In this document: piece by piece, positions 22,994 through 34,688 of the stretch
Layout of the letters: every line of letters starts with the position of its first letter
Position numbering within the stretch: the first letter of the stretch is position 1
Assembly (NCBI RefSeq): GCF_010389155.1
Contig: NC_057765.1
Location: 45,155,559 to 45,219,558, forward strand
Length of the DNA stretch: 64,000 nucleotides
Origin: Erigeron canadensis
Taxonomy: Eukaryota; Streptophyta; Magnoliopsida; Asterales; Asteraceae
Direction: 5' to 3'
Notes under the pieces: generated by a model
Database searches by the model: none
Seen by the model: the letters and a program-made list of their open reading frames with translations, nothing else
Told to the model about the DNA's origin: nothing
Translations under genes and position numbers: made by a program

Positions 22994-23822
22994 GGGGCCG
23001 TTTGGTTCACGGAATGTTTTTAAAAGAATTTGAATTTAACTAAGGAATTGGAATTTAGAGGAATTGGAATTGGAATTTGTAATATTTAAAATCATGTTTG
23101 GTTATCAATGTAATTAGAATCTATATAATAATAAAATGACATTGTTGCCCTTGCTAATATATACTCCGTATTATTTTATAAGAAATCCAACACAATATTC
23201 ATCTCTATTCTCTCATAATTTATCTTTCTTTTCATCTTCACCATCTTTTTAAATTTTCCTACCATAGTTATTATTGTAATTATTTTTCAAAGAATCTTCC
23301 ATTTTCAATATAGTCAAATAATAATCCCTTTCCAGTCCAGCTCGAAGATGCTCTCGTATTTAACTATTGGTTTGATTTCAAGTTTGACGATTGGCTCGAA
23401 GATGCAACCTGGGATCCTTTAATATAGATTCCTCTCTTCCAGGTAACCACAATCACTCTAGATCTGGATTTGGATCTGGGTGTGAATGTGATGATAGTTT
23501 GTTGTAGATGTAAGAAAGATGGCGATCAAAGTACCAAGTAGTGACTATAAGTAATGTTTGGTTTATGACAGTGCAGATGGCCAGATGGGGGTGACGTTGA
23601 AAATGGAGAAGGAGATGAACATGGGTAATTGAGGGTGTGTTGGTCAATGAATATGAATTCCAAAGGAATTCAAACATTCCACCGGTTATGTGAAGGAAAG
23701 TTGAATTCTGTGTTTAAAGGAATTTTTGAGATTCCAATTCCTTAGATAATCCAACCAAAAAGAATGAAATTTCAATTCTAATTTCATTGAATTCCTTTCA
23801 ATTCCATGAACCAAACACTCCC
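22994..23822. mobile_element. Element with GTTTGGTTCA terminal inverted repeats
   Basis: The left end GGGGCCGTTTGGTTCACGGA and right end CCATGAACCAAACACTCCC are imperfect inverted repeats; the subterminal GGAATTGGAATT words also recur inverted at the right. No transposase is visible. The target duplication is unclear. It begins immediately after the MITE ending at 22993. Confidence 0.55.
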
Positions 23823-23916
23823 GTAGTTTTCTAAATATTTTTAGGAATAGAAAACTCCTTGTATTTGTGTTACGTATTTATAGAAGATTGCAAGACTACT
23901 TATAAGGTTACGTATG

Positions 23917-24260
23917 TATACTATATTATAAAGCAAATAGGGTTTCAACTTTCAATTTCAACAATATACACATGATAATATATAATGTACCATACATCAA
24001 TACCTACAACTTTCTCTCTCCTCCATAAATCATTTTATTTCTCTAATTCTTTCAAAATCTTTATCTCAAAAACCGTACATCGATAAATTATAAAAATTAT
24101 ATGGGTGTTCTTAAAATTTCATGCTCTTTCATTAGAGATGTCATTCCATATACTTTCGACGAATTTTTAAATCCGATGGCGGAGCCCGTACGGCTAAGAC
24201 ACTCTATGACTTATCACCTTCACCATTTCACCGCCGCAACGCGCGGGTACTTGCTCTCAT
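23917..24260 (+). mobile_element. Degraded Helitron-like element
   Basis: It begins TATACTATATTATAAAGC, as other Helitrons do after TC, and ends with a GC-rich CCGCAACGCGCGGGTACTT segment that is partly self-complementary. A CTAG end is not present. An inverted CGCGCAACGTAGCG block with the same GTACTT end lies at about 28670. Placed about 100 bp before the copy-2 membrane-protein gene. Confidence 0.4.
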
Positions 24261-24357
24261 AATTAACAATCAATATATATGTAGGCCAGGTTGTGTAAGA
24301 TTTCCAAGAGTTGAAGCTCGGTGTAGCGCTACTTATTCGGTGATCAAAGTCATCAAA

Positions 24358-24727
24358 ATGGACTCAATAAGCTCAGATAATCAAAGGTACGTACATAGGT
24401 AAAATGATATGTGATGTGTATGTCAATATATGGAAGTATATATACTCCTCTTACTAGCCAATATGTTTATATTATTTCCATCTGCAGGTTCCAGTCATGC
24501 GGCCAGTCTTTTTTGCCTTCATCTTCCTTTTTATGAACTTGTTTGCTTCATTTTGCGCCACTAATGACTCGGAACTTTGGTATTGTCATAATTATAATCC
24601 GGTGGCTTTTAACACAATATTTTATGGGAGTATGATATTGGGTCCAGGATTACTTCTTTATACCATGGGGGATATTCATCAGGTGGTCTTGACAACTAAC
24701 GACGCCGATTACTACTCGCTTATGTGA
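24358..24727 (+). CDS. Small membrane protein, paralogue of 21057 (copy 2, shortened)
   Basis: The first exon starts ATGGACTC, as in copies 1 and 3. With the equivalent donor (exon 24358-24386) the frame breaks; with the next GT (exon 24358-24390) and the acceptor at 24487 it stays open to 24727, giving about 90 aa. The C-terminal part aligns with copy 1: NPVAFNTIFYGSMILGPGLL against YPVAFYVVFFTTMISAPGLL, followed by LLYTMGDIHQVV. The N-terminal transmembrane region of copies 1 and 3 is missing. It may be a functional shorter paralogue or a decaying one; only transcript data can decide. Confidence 0.42.
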
Positions 24728-24730
24728 TAT

Positions 24731-25910
24731 ATGAATTGCTCCACCTATCCGGCCTACGTACCATCTAGGAATTTAATTGTATTCAAATACTAATAATAAT
24801 GTTCAATAGTTTGATACTTGTGATTATTAGTAATAATTTAATTGTATACAAATAGTTTGGAAGTATGTGAAGTATTTATTCTCAATTTGATACTTGTGAT
24901 TGGTAACTGAAACTATATGCCATCCAGTAAATATGACCTGTTTCCATTGGGTCTGGGTACTTGGAGCTCCGGTTTATCGTGGACAAAAATAAAAGTGTAA
25001 AAGTGATACCAATTCAGAGTCCACGTGATACTTCTTTCTTGCTTCCTTGGTGGTTTGCCAGGTTAAACAGCATTTTGAAGGATATAACATGTAAGTTGTC
25101 ATCTGGAAAGGCTCTAAACTCCCAAAAAAATTCCGATAACATTTGTGCAACTGAATGAGAAATGGATACTATTAAAGGTTTTTTATTTGATTTTGTGTAT
25201 ACTGTGTGTGAATTGCATAACCCACATTAAAGAGACATAGCCTAGATTTAAGCCTATGACCGCCATCTTGATGGTGCATCTCTCCTACCACTAGGCTACT
25301 ATTGCAGCCGGAGACAAGCTTTAATTTGGAACACTTACAATGTTTTCAGTTGTTTAGTTGGTGAAGCAGCCAAAAGATATCATGCAAAGAGGATGCTGCC
25401 ATGGGAAGGTAGACCCATCAACATGTTTGCTGCTCAACACAATGTAGTGCAGTTATGTCTAGAATGATGAAGAGTCCCCCGGATCTAATTAACCCCCAAA
25501 GTACAAAGTCAGGTAAAGCTGACCAGGTCAGGTAGACGGTATCGAACTATATTAAAAATTTATATATCATGATCTATGAATAATAGTTTTGGAATCACTG
25601 AATTGACTTCAAAGTCAAAGCCAGTGACACCAGGCAGGGACTAAGAGTCAACGAGCCATCTTCAAAACGGGCCACTTAAGGTATTAAATCGGATACGTTA
25701 ACTGAGAATTTAACGGGAACAAGGCTACCTGTGCGGCTGTGCCTCTAATGAAGGAATTCTACCACATCACCTAGGACACCTTTCACCTATAAGTCATCTT
25801 CTTCACCCCATCACAAATATATAACCCCCCCTTCAACAACACACACATATACATACATAACAAAAAAAAACCGATTAGTTAGAATCCAAAGTGGACCCTC
25901 CATCATCAAA
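24731..25910. other. Intergenic with a SINE-like segment; no gene seen
   Basis: Short ORFs here have no recognisable content. At 25230-25325 the minus strand shows TAGCCTAGTGGTAGGAGAGA, a tRNA-like A box, followed by a degenerate B box, so a SINE relic is possible. Confidence 0.4.
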
Positions 25911-26330
25911 TTAAGTGCCTATAGCGTCTTCTAAGATTTCCTCTATTTTGTTTCGAGTTGACTCGTTCATGCAGCGGACTGATATCAGGACACTAGATTC
26001 GGGAGATAGTATGTAGTATAATGTTAAAACAGAGAACATTTTAAGGAGACTCGACTCGGGCAAAGTTCCAAGCAGCTTGCTGCAAAATGGCGGTGTCATT
26101 TGACAACTAGTTTACAAGAAATACCCCATTCATCACCATACACATTTGCACCAACATTTAAATACATCGAGCTCTTACTACTCATCATATACAAGAGAAA
26201 ATTAAAGGGCAATATCCACTCATGTTGAAACAAGGCAATGTCCATTGACATTTTTGATGCTTCCCTCGGAATGTCATTGAACAAGAAATGACAGAGTACA
26301 CAACATAAAGTATCTTAGGACATGGTTGTG
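25911..26330 (-). pseudogene. Possible fragment of the three-TM family (copy 5)
   Basis: The minus strand has the word GGGAAGCATCAAA(A) followed by TTGCCTTGTTTC, also found in copy 4 at 26383-26680, and a downstream hydrophobic segment FSVLTLYYILSPESSVLIS that resembles the third segment of the family. Frames are broken between the parts. Assignment rests on short matches by eye. Confidence 0.3.
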
Positions 26331-26382
26331 AGTGAAGAGTAATCGCGATCAAGTAACTGAATTAACTAGATAAATGGAGCAA

Positions 26383-26680
26383 TCACATTAGCAAGGAAGC
26401 CTCATCAGTTATCAATACCTGATGAAGACGCTCCAATTCATAAATGAGTACTCCTGGACTTGCGATCATGGTAGTAAAAAATATCACTACATAGAAAGCC
26501 ATGGGATTACAATCCTCTCCGAGAGAGAACCAAGAAGTTGATTATATATAGAAACAAGGCAATAGAAAATGACTTGTTTGATGCTTCCCTTGAAACGACA
26601 AGACCGTCACAGAGAGGAATAAACAGTACATAAAATATGCCCCGACGGTGATCAACCTGAAATTAATTAAGAATATGTTG
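26383..26680 (-). pseudogene. Three-TM family copy 4, broken
   Basis: The C-terminal part reads NPMAFYVVIFFTTMIASPGV, then LIYELERLHQ, in one frame down to a stop at 26383-26385; it matches copy 1 (YPVAFYVVFFTTMISAPGLL) and the copy-2 tail (IHQVV). The upstream REASNKSFSIALFLYIINFL segment, resembling the second transmembrane segment, is in another frame. No ATGGACTC first exon is visible upstream on the minus strand. Confidence 0.6.
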
Positions 26681-26689
26681 TAGACAGAT

Positions 26690-27506
26690 CAATTATAGTG
26701 CAGCATGCAAAAGGAGTAATTCACTCTTGTTTATTAAAACCGGTGGTCATCTGTAGAGTCCATCTTTAGATATTCAACTTTGGTTTTCCTGGAAATCAAT
26801 TAAAGATTAAACATTAGTAATTTTACAATAACTGCTCTTCTTCCAAAATAAATAAAAACACAAGTATCACACACATATTTACAGGGGGAAATAAAGTATA
26901 TACAGGGTAACAGATATTGGGATTCTGATAACGCTAAAAATCATATAGAAAATATTTATTGGTACACATCTATAGATATAGGGTTTATAATAATAATCAT
27001 ACAGCAGGATAAAGATTGAATAAGAAAAATTTAATTTCTAAGAAACAACAGTAACAGAGACACGCATGCCTACGGAAAAGATGATGTTACGAGTAGCAGA
27101 TCTCTGTTCAGGCAGCCGATTGTTCCCTAGATTGTGAGCTTTGGCCTAAATAAATAAATACTCGCTTTTACTTTGTTGATGATTTTGTCAAGTATTTCTC
27201 GTATATATATATATATATATTTTTAAATGTTGTGGGCTCGAATGATCGCATACGTTGGAAGCCTTTATTTATGAAATTTTTTTGAAATGTATTTTTTATG
27301 TTTCCAACTCGAACTCGAAGACTTTCAGTACTATCGTGTTTTTTCAATCCTAAAATTTCAACCCAAATATACTTTGAATATAAATACATTGTTTATAATT
27401 AAAAAATACACATAAAATATATATTTTCCAAATAAAGTTATAAAACTATATTATTTCCCCCATAGTAGACGGATTAAGCAAATTAAGTTTTCATTATAGC
27501 TTATAA
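26690..27506. other. AT-rich intergenic; no gene seen
   Basis: Contains an (AT)n microsatellite at about 27201-27222. No coding or RNA gene signal. Confidence 0.4.
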
Positions 27507-29897
27507 CTGGATTTTAGATCCATATCCAACATTAGACACAAGCTTACAATATTATCAATATTAGATTATTATACATTTAAGTCACAAAAATTTATACTTT
27601 TGAAGATGTATAGGTTTAAATGTTATTTTGCAAGTTGTGATATAATAATAATAGGTTTGTCACTATCATTATTAGCTGAAACATACTGATGAAATTGTTT
27701 GACGTAGTCATTCTATAAGGCACATGCTACAATAATTCTTCTATTATAAATTTTTTTTGAAATCAATGTGATATTCTTATAAAAGATGATTAAGAACTAA
27801 AATATAAAAGATACCTGACCTTTAAGTATATATCTTTGATCATGATGCAGACCCATAGCACGAATAGTTTTTTTCAATCACATATCCAATGATAATTAGA
27901 TAACAATTAGGGTTGTTTTCATATTCTTTGATAACAATTAGGATTTTTGATTTGAGTGACAATTGTAACTTTAAACATTAATATGCAAAAATTAACATAT
28001 AAAAAGAGATAAAACTTTGTACCTTTGTGATTGAGAAATAGAATGAATCTTTAATGGAGTTCATATTGATTTGAATTTAGTTTTCAAGTAATCATCTGTT
28101 GTAAATCGTGCTTTGTTTTGTGATCGTCCTTTCTCTTTAAACATATACTCGACATTGATATTTTTATGTATAAATCTATATCTTCTCTCTATATAACTAA
28201 GAGAGAATAATTTTTTGATTATGTGGCAATTATGAAATAATGCCATGTAGGATTTTTATTTAGGTGTCATACTTATATTATTTTTTTAATTTTAAGCATA
28301 CTATAAAAAATTATACTTTAGCCTAGTCATCATTAAAACATACTTTAAAATTTATACTTTAGCTTAATCATCATTAAATAATAATAAATAAACTTTTTTA
28401 AAAAAATTGACGGTAAAGTCAAATTCATGTATATCTTAATCATGTACATGTATATCTTAATTAATAATTAATTAATGGATGGCAAAGTCATGTACTGATT
28501 TTTTAATTCTCAAATCTATAATTGTTCATAAATTAATAAAAATCGTTAGTTTATTTTAATTTTCTAATCAATTTTTATTTGTTGTTGCATAGTTTTTTAG
28601 ATAAACCTAACTGTTTCAATGAACACTTTTAAAGGGTTCTTTCTTGAACACAATGTGAGAGAAGTACCCGCGCAACGTAGCGATGATGATAACGGGTGAT
28701 GGTGGTGACATTAACAGTGTGGTTATTAATCCAAAAGTAATTGATATAAATGACAGTGTAATTACTTATGAGTTAAGGGTGTATGTTGTAAATAATTTTA
28801 TTAAAAGTATTATAGAAATATCACATAAAAAATATTTAAATTTATGAATAAAGAATAGTGTAGTTTTGAGAGATATAATTGAACATTTTATGGATATTTT
28901 GGGTAGGTTTAGTGTGAGTTGAGAATGTATAAAAAAATTAAGGCTATGTTGGATTTTTTAAAGATAAAAAGTTGAAAAAGGAGGAATAGTATTTTGTTTT
29001 GTAAAGAAATAAATATGAGATAAATCTAATCATTGTAACATATCTCTATATGACTAAAAAATGATACTCGTATGTTTTTTCTTATGTGACACTTTTAGTT
29101 TTTGCATCATTATACTTTTAACAAGAGGTCATTTTTCATTTAAATTGTTATATCTATATTGCCATATATGAATCTAATCATCAATTTAATCCTTATTAAA
29201 TAATAATAATTATCTTTTATCATATAAGTTTGTTTATTATACAATCTAAAATATTTATTTTATATAATATTTAATAATTATATATCATAAGAAAGGTTAA
29301 AAAAAATTTTATTTATGTTCACAGTATCCCGCACAACGTGCAGGTTTAATCTAGTTTATTTATATACTAAAAAGTCAAGAAAAGTCAAAATTGAAAATTT
29401 GAGAAAATCGAGAGATGTGATTACATGAATTGTTTATAACATTTTAAAGATAAAATAAACTATTAAATATATAAATTTAAATATAAAAACTATAAGTAAA
29501 AACAAATTTTAAAAAATATACTTCTAGCACATTAAACACATATATTGTATCTCATCTTTTGAAATAACTTTTCATACACAACATTTCATATGTTTAAATT
29601 TATTTGATTAATTAAATGATTAAAAATTTTAAAAAGATTCATCTTAAGTTGATGACTAAAATAAATATAAATTAAGTATTCAGGGTTAAAAAGTATAAAT
29701 TAATAAGACTTTTTTCTACAAGTATTAATATAAATACTAATACATTAATATAGTAATATATTTGGATAATGATTGTTAGGATTTTTAATTTATTATTAAA
29801 TTAAATGATGACATAAGTGAAAGTCAATTTGATGAAATTGAACGATTTGATTGATTAATAAGTCATTAGTCCAGCTATCTTATAATATATATTAAGA
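27507..29897 (-). mobile_element. Helitron (minus) carrying a nested Helitron
   Basis: The 3' end at 27507 has the family's ATTTTAGA and hairpin sequence in decayed form (CTGG instead of CTAG). The body matches the copy at 11946-13152, and the 5' end at about 29897 reads TCTTAATATATATTATAAGA on the minus strand, as in the copy at 32050. The 2.4 kb length is explained by a second element inserted at 28181-29354. No RepHel ORF. Confidence 0.65.
28181..29354 (+). mobile_element. Second Helitron nested in the first
   Basis: Starts TCTTCTCTCTATATAACTAA after A (28180) and ends CCCGCACAACGTGCAGG, then TTTAATCTAG and T (29355). TC start, short 3' hairpin, CTAG end and A/T flanks fit a Helitron. The ends were chosen by pattern; the 5' end could be a few bases to the right. 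Confidence 0.58.
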
Positions 29898-29949
29898 TTA
29901 AGATTAAGAATTTAAGCTAATCTTAAATGTTTTAATTCTTGTTCGTTGT

Positions 29950-30470
29950 AGGCAAAAAGAAACCAGCTGTGATTTAACTTTAGATGATGGCAAATATCGT
30001 GAAAACGTGTTTTCTCCAAACAAAAGTAACAACAACAACCATGATGAAAATATTTAAGAACCAAAGATTGCATGAACTTTGACACTATTAAAGAGCTTGC
30101 TAATTTTTATGCAAATTATGGGGAAAAGGGGGATTTGGAGTGTATAAAAGGTCTTCACGAAAGTCTAATAAAAGTTCTTTCTGTTAGGTGGTGTTTGTGG
30201 CATATCATGAAAAAACTACCTGAAAAGTTAGGAAGCCGTAAAAAATACATATTAAGTATAGGCTTAAAAAAGTTGTGTATGATTCTTTTATTCCTAGTAG
30301 AATTTGAAGATACATGGAATATAATACTAGAGAGGTAACTCCAAACAAATAAATGGTTGATAAGTTTGTACTTAGACATATATAGACGGGTCCCTTGTCA
30401 TGTGAAAGATACTTTCTGAACAGGTATGTCTACTATACAGCGAGTGGAAAAAGGTACTTATGATTAGCGT
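29950..30470 (+). pseudogene. FAR1/MULE transposase-like relic
   Basis: A MNFDTIKELANFYANY segment (30072 on) resembles the start of a FAR1 DNA-binding domain (GM.FDT...FY..YA). It jumps, with the middle missing, to HESLIKVLSVRWCLWHIMKK and LPEKLG, as in the MULE transposase core of FAR1-related proteins. Past a stop (about 30336), KWLISLY and RVPCHVKDTF continue the similarity in the same region, up to GMSTTQR-like sequence with further breaks. It is an internally deleted, frame-broken copy without function. Confidence 0.7.
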
Positions 30471-30479
30471 ATGTTTAAA

Positions 30480-31480
30480 ATTTTCAAAATGAGCAATTTC
30501 AACGAAATTTTTCAATGCATTCAAAACTTTGTGGTTCATTATTTATTACGTTTAAAAGTTATTTGTCATCCAATATATAATTAATTCGTAAGGTAGCTTA
30601 TGGAAAAAACCAACCAATGTGAAGGAGCAGGTCCACATAGGCCATGAAGAGCTCTAAGGTAGGAGGAAAGGAATGTCCCGGATACGTTAAAGCACATGTA
30701 CATCGACTCCTCCAAAATATGGATTAATCAGAAACAAGGGGGATTGCTGAAGCCGTGGAGTCACTTGGTTCTGACAATGATACCGCCCATTTTCTTTTAA
30801 AATCTTATCATTTGGGTCAAGGGAGGAAAATCTGAACCTCCCCATATGATGACTTCAGAGTTACAGGCCCCGCTCAATAAACCAGAAATGTGGGGAACAA
30901 AACCTTTACATGTATTTGTATCTACATTATTAATAAACCAGAGGTCTAAGCTCCGAGTCAAAACGGGTCATAAAATTAATTGATTACTAATCTAAGTTTA
31001 AAAGCGGATTCTATAAGTAATTATGCTGCTCTTCTGCAACCTTTGCTTACTGCATAGATTGTGTCATTGTCAAGTTTATAACCAATTCATTTTCACCATT
31101 CGAAGAAAATGCAACCAACTAGTATGCAATGAACGTTGGGTTATCACAAAAGAAAATGCAGCATACTTATTGAGCTCTAAATCATCTCAATATAAAAATA
31201 CTTAAAATTCAACCTAAAGTTCAAGTATGCAATGAACGTTGAGTTATGAACTTCAGATATAATAGTAGTGCTGTTTCAACTAAACAAACAATCACAAGAA
31301 TCAAAACCAAAACACCGAAGATACGTTGTGCTAACAATAGCCCTTAAAAACTATGGTAAACAACCAAGAATCCTAACATACCTAAAGGCTAAAGCGAGGA
31401 GAATGTAGGACCATCCACGAAAATGCATAAAGCACCAAGTAATATGAGAGAGCAGAGCAAACCACCAAAACAAGTGGTAT
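30480..31480. other. Intergenic; no gene seen
   Basis: Short ORFs only. A repeat of GTATGCAATGAACGTTG occurs at about 31120 and 31226. The right part is the 3' flank of membrane-protein copy 3. Confidence 0.4.
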
Positions 31481-31483
31481 GTG

Positions 31484-31883
31484 TCAAAACTTATCATATT
31501 GCAGGGCGGAATAGATAAGAACTCCCGGAGCCGATATCATGGTGGTAATCAAGACTATAGTAAAAGCCACTGGACAGGTAGAAACCACCCATTGATGAGT
31601 GTCTTCTAGTAAAGCAAACCACACAACAAAGAAGTTGATAGCAAAGAGATTGCAGCAATCTGAACCCGCTTGACTGATTTTGTGACTGGCACACCTGCGT
31701 ATTTTGAGAAACCCGAGAACATAATCCTCATGAATACCATATACACAGCATTAATAGACTGGGCGTAAAACCTGAATCAAAGAATCTCGAATCAATTAAC
31801 GCTATTTTACTTTACTATTATTAGTATCTCTGCATATGGTTTATTGTTTTATACCTTGTATCATCCGAAATCCCAGAGTCCAT
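31484..31883 (-). pseudogene. Three-TM family copy 3, one-base frameshift
   Basis: Exon 1 is 31883-31855 (29 nt, MDSGISDDT) with a GTATAA donor; exon 2 runs from 31771 (after TTCAG) to the stop at 31486-31484. The exon layout equals copy 1. The frame is open through FYAQSINAVYMVFMRIMF and VPVTKSVKRVQIAA, then one base is missing near TCTTTGCTATC. In the restored register the remainder matches copy 1 closely (INFFVVWFALLE, TTMISAPG). A single lesion means recent inactivation or a sequencing error. Confidence 0.68.
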
Positions 31884-32049
31884 TTCAATGATTATTAAGA
31901 CCCTGCCCGCACAAACGGCAATAGTACCTAGATCTTCAAATTCAGTTCTTGGCCTGGATAAACTAACTTACAGTATGATAAAGATCAATCTTACTGCATA
32001 ATAATTGATCTTGCTACTTTACCAACAAATATTCCACTGACAAAACTAA

Positions 32050-32869
32050 TCTTAATATATACTATAAGACAGTTGAACTAATGACTTATTAACCAATCAA
32101 ATCGCTCAATTTTATTTTTTTAATTTTCGCTTATGTCATTATTTAGATTAACTATAAATCAGAAATTTCAATAATTATTATCCAAATATATTATTATATT
32201 AGTATTTATATTTATTTGTAGAAAAAGTCTCATTAATTTACACTTTTTTATTTTCCATCAATAATGTACACTTTTTAGCCCTAAATACTTAATTTATATT
32301 TATTTTTAGCCATCAACACTTGAGAAGATTTTTTTTAAAAATTACAAAAAGTATTTATATTTAAGTTTTTAAAGTTATAATTGTCACTCAAATCAAGAGT
32401 TTTAATTGTTATCAAAAAATATGAAAACAATCTTAATTGTTATCTAATTATCATAAGACATTGATTGAAAATAAACATATTCATGTTATGGGCCACATCA
32501 TGATGAAACACATATACTTGAATTTCAAATATAGAATCACAAGTATGTTTATATTTTACGAGTAATTCTTAATTTATTTGATAATAATAACACATTATGA
32601 GTACATCTGGTTTCAAAAAAATTATAAAATAGAGAAATTATTGTAGCACGTGCCTTGTGGAAAGACTACGACAAACAATTCCATCAATATATCTCAGCTA
32701 ATAATGATAGTGACGAACTTATGGTTATTGTACTACAACTTGCAAAGTATAACGCTTAGAACTATATTTTTTCAAAATTATAAGTTTTTATCAATTAAAC
32801 ATATTAAGATTTAATATTGATAATATCATAAACCCCGTGTTCAGAGTCGAACACGGGTCTAAAATCTAG
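32050..32869 (+). mobile_element. Complete non-autonomous Helitron, 820 bp
   Basis: Starts TCTTAATATATACTATAAGA after A (32049) and ends in a hairpin CCCGTGTTC / GAACACGGG, then TCTAAAATCTAG and T (32870). This is the cleanest copy of the family also seen at 8953, 11946 and 27507. No coding capacity, so it depends on an autonomous Helitron elsewhere. Confidence 0.85.
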
Positions 32870-32870
32870 T

Positions 32871-33158
32871 TATTACTATTTATAATTAATCAAAAACCAT
32901 TTTACATACAAAGCCTATCTATTGCTCTGTGTATTGTAGAAAACCCAATTCAGCAATAATCTCTTTTTTTTAGACGGTAATTCACCAATAATCTCTAAAT
33001 CATTATTATTAACCCAATCATATAATATCTGAGAATCAGTATAAAGTAGTACTGGTAACAGAACTATAGAAGAAGTAAAAGAGTTACTACCTTGAACAGA
33101 CGAAGACGATGTCTCAACTGGAAACCCCATAAACTCGATCGCTTTTTACAACCCCCCC

Positions 33159-33189
<31 letters not shown>

Positions 33190-34688
33190 AAAAAAAAACT
33201 TTTGTATAATCCTTAAGTATAAAATACAAAAAAAAACAACCTTTATTTTAAATACCTAGCGACACTAACATAATTTTCCATATATATTGCTCTTTTTGCA
33301 TTAATAATTAAATTACACTATCAATCATTGTTCTTTTATATATTTTCGTTAATCCTTTACATTAATTACATACACCAATTGATGCCACCTCCATCACCAA
33401 CAGTCGATCCCGACAACACACTGTCGCCCATCACGACCAAGAAATTATTAATTACGTTCATGTAGCAAGAACCATACAAGGGATCTTTCATATTCATATA
33501 TGCATATATTCATAGCTTCTAAATCTAGTACTTTTCATATTCATATATGCATAATATTATCAAAGCATCAAAACATTTCTGATGTAAAAATGTCATCACG
33601 TTTTCATGAAAACAAGAGTCGTCACTCTTCCCAGAATCCGGGTAAACTGAAAATAATATCAATACTAATTCTACAATAACAGAGTCATAACTGATGAACT
33701 TGGTTTGGTTGCTCGTTTCAGGTGAGCACCCATGTCAATTCGCTAAGTTAAAAAAGCCAAAAACTTTGGTTCCAAAGTGTGAAAAATCCATTGCTTTTGT
33801 TTGGCGGCAAAACACGATCAATCACTAAGTTGGAACACATCAAAAAGTATAAAAAAATCGGTGTCTACACTTCCTTCTCCAAACCAGTGATCACAATTTA
33901 ATCCAACGTAATCTCTTTAAAATAAAAAATGGCAGCTTTATATTGGCAATCGGTTGGAGTTCAGCCCGATCCATAAAGTGATAAAACTCACCAAAAATAT
34001 AGTACCTTGTTTCATAGTGGCCGAGGGTTGATTGCAAGAGTAAACCCGAAAGTAAGTAAAACTACTTTCTCAATTCTCACCAAATTTAGTTGAAGATACC
34101 TTGTTGCCTCTCTTAAGACCTTGGTCTGTTTTTCCTTCTGCAACTCTAGCGAAAGGATACATATTTGGTGAGGTTGATACTGAAGATGGTTTAATTCATT
34201 AGTACTACAAAGTTGGCCTCAAACCTATAAACCCGTCTAACCGGTGGCCTCAAAGAAATTATCCAATACTCCATTCCATTCAAGCTTCTAAGTTGCAATG
34301 AATGGGTTACCACATAATGAATGGGTGACCACAGAGGTATGCTGATAAGTTACACCTTCCAGCCTATGGAGCTGCGGATCTAAAACTCGTAGACACTTTC
34401 CGACCATGAACCAAGAAATTCCCCATGTCAATCAAATGAATACAAAATTGTTCTTTCAAAATATAAACTAGAAGACGGCATTCATCTTAACATTTGCTAC
34501 AAACCACGATTGACAAAATAAATTTGCAATATGAGCATAAAACAAACTCCCAACTTTAGCATTGGTTTGCAGAGATACAACGAATAATGATAAGAAGAGA
34601 GCTTTAAAATTGGAACGACAAGCATGAGAACACATTCGAAATGTTACTATCAATAAATTATATTGGATTCAACTTAGAGAGCTAGATC
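32871..34688. other. Intergenic; poly-C/poly-A junction and duplicated block
   Basis: 33152-33179 is a run of 28 C followed by 19 A. The stretch 33450-33920 is a diverged copy of 35140-35560. No gene is supported; a 71-codon minus-strand ORF at 32915-33130 has no recognisable content. Confidence 0.5.

Noticed and set aside
24961..25158. 65-codon ORF downstream of membrane-protein copy 2
   Set aside because: No ATG at its true start, no domain and no similarity to neighbouring copies.
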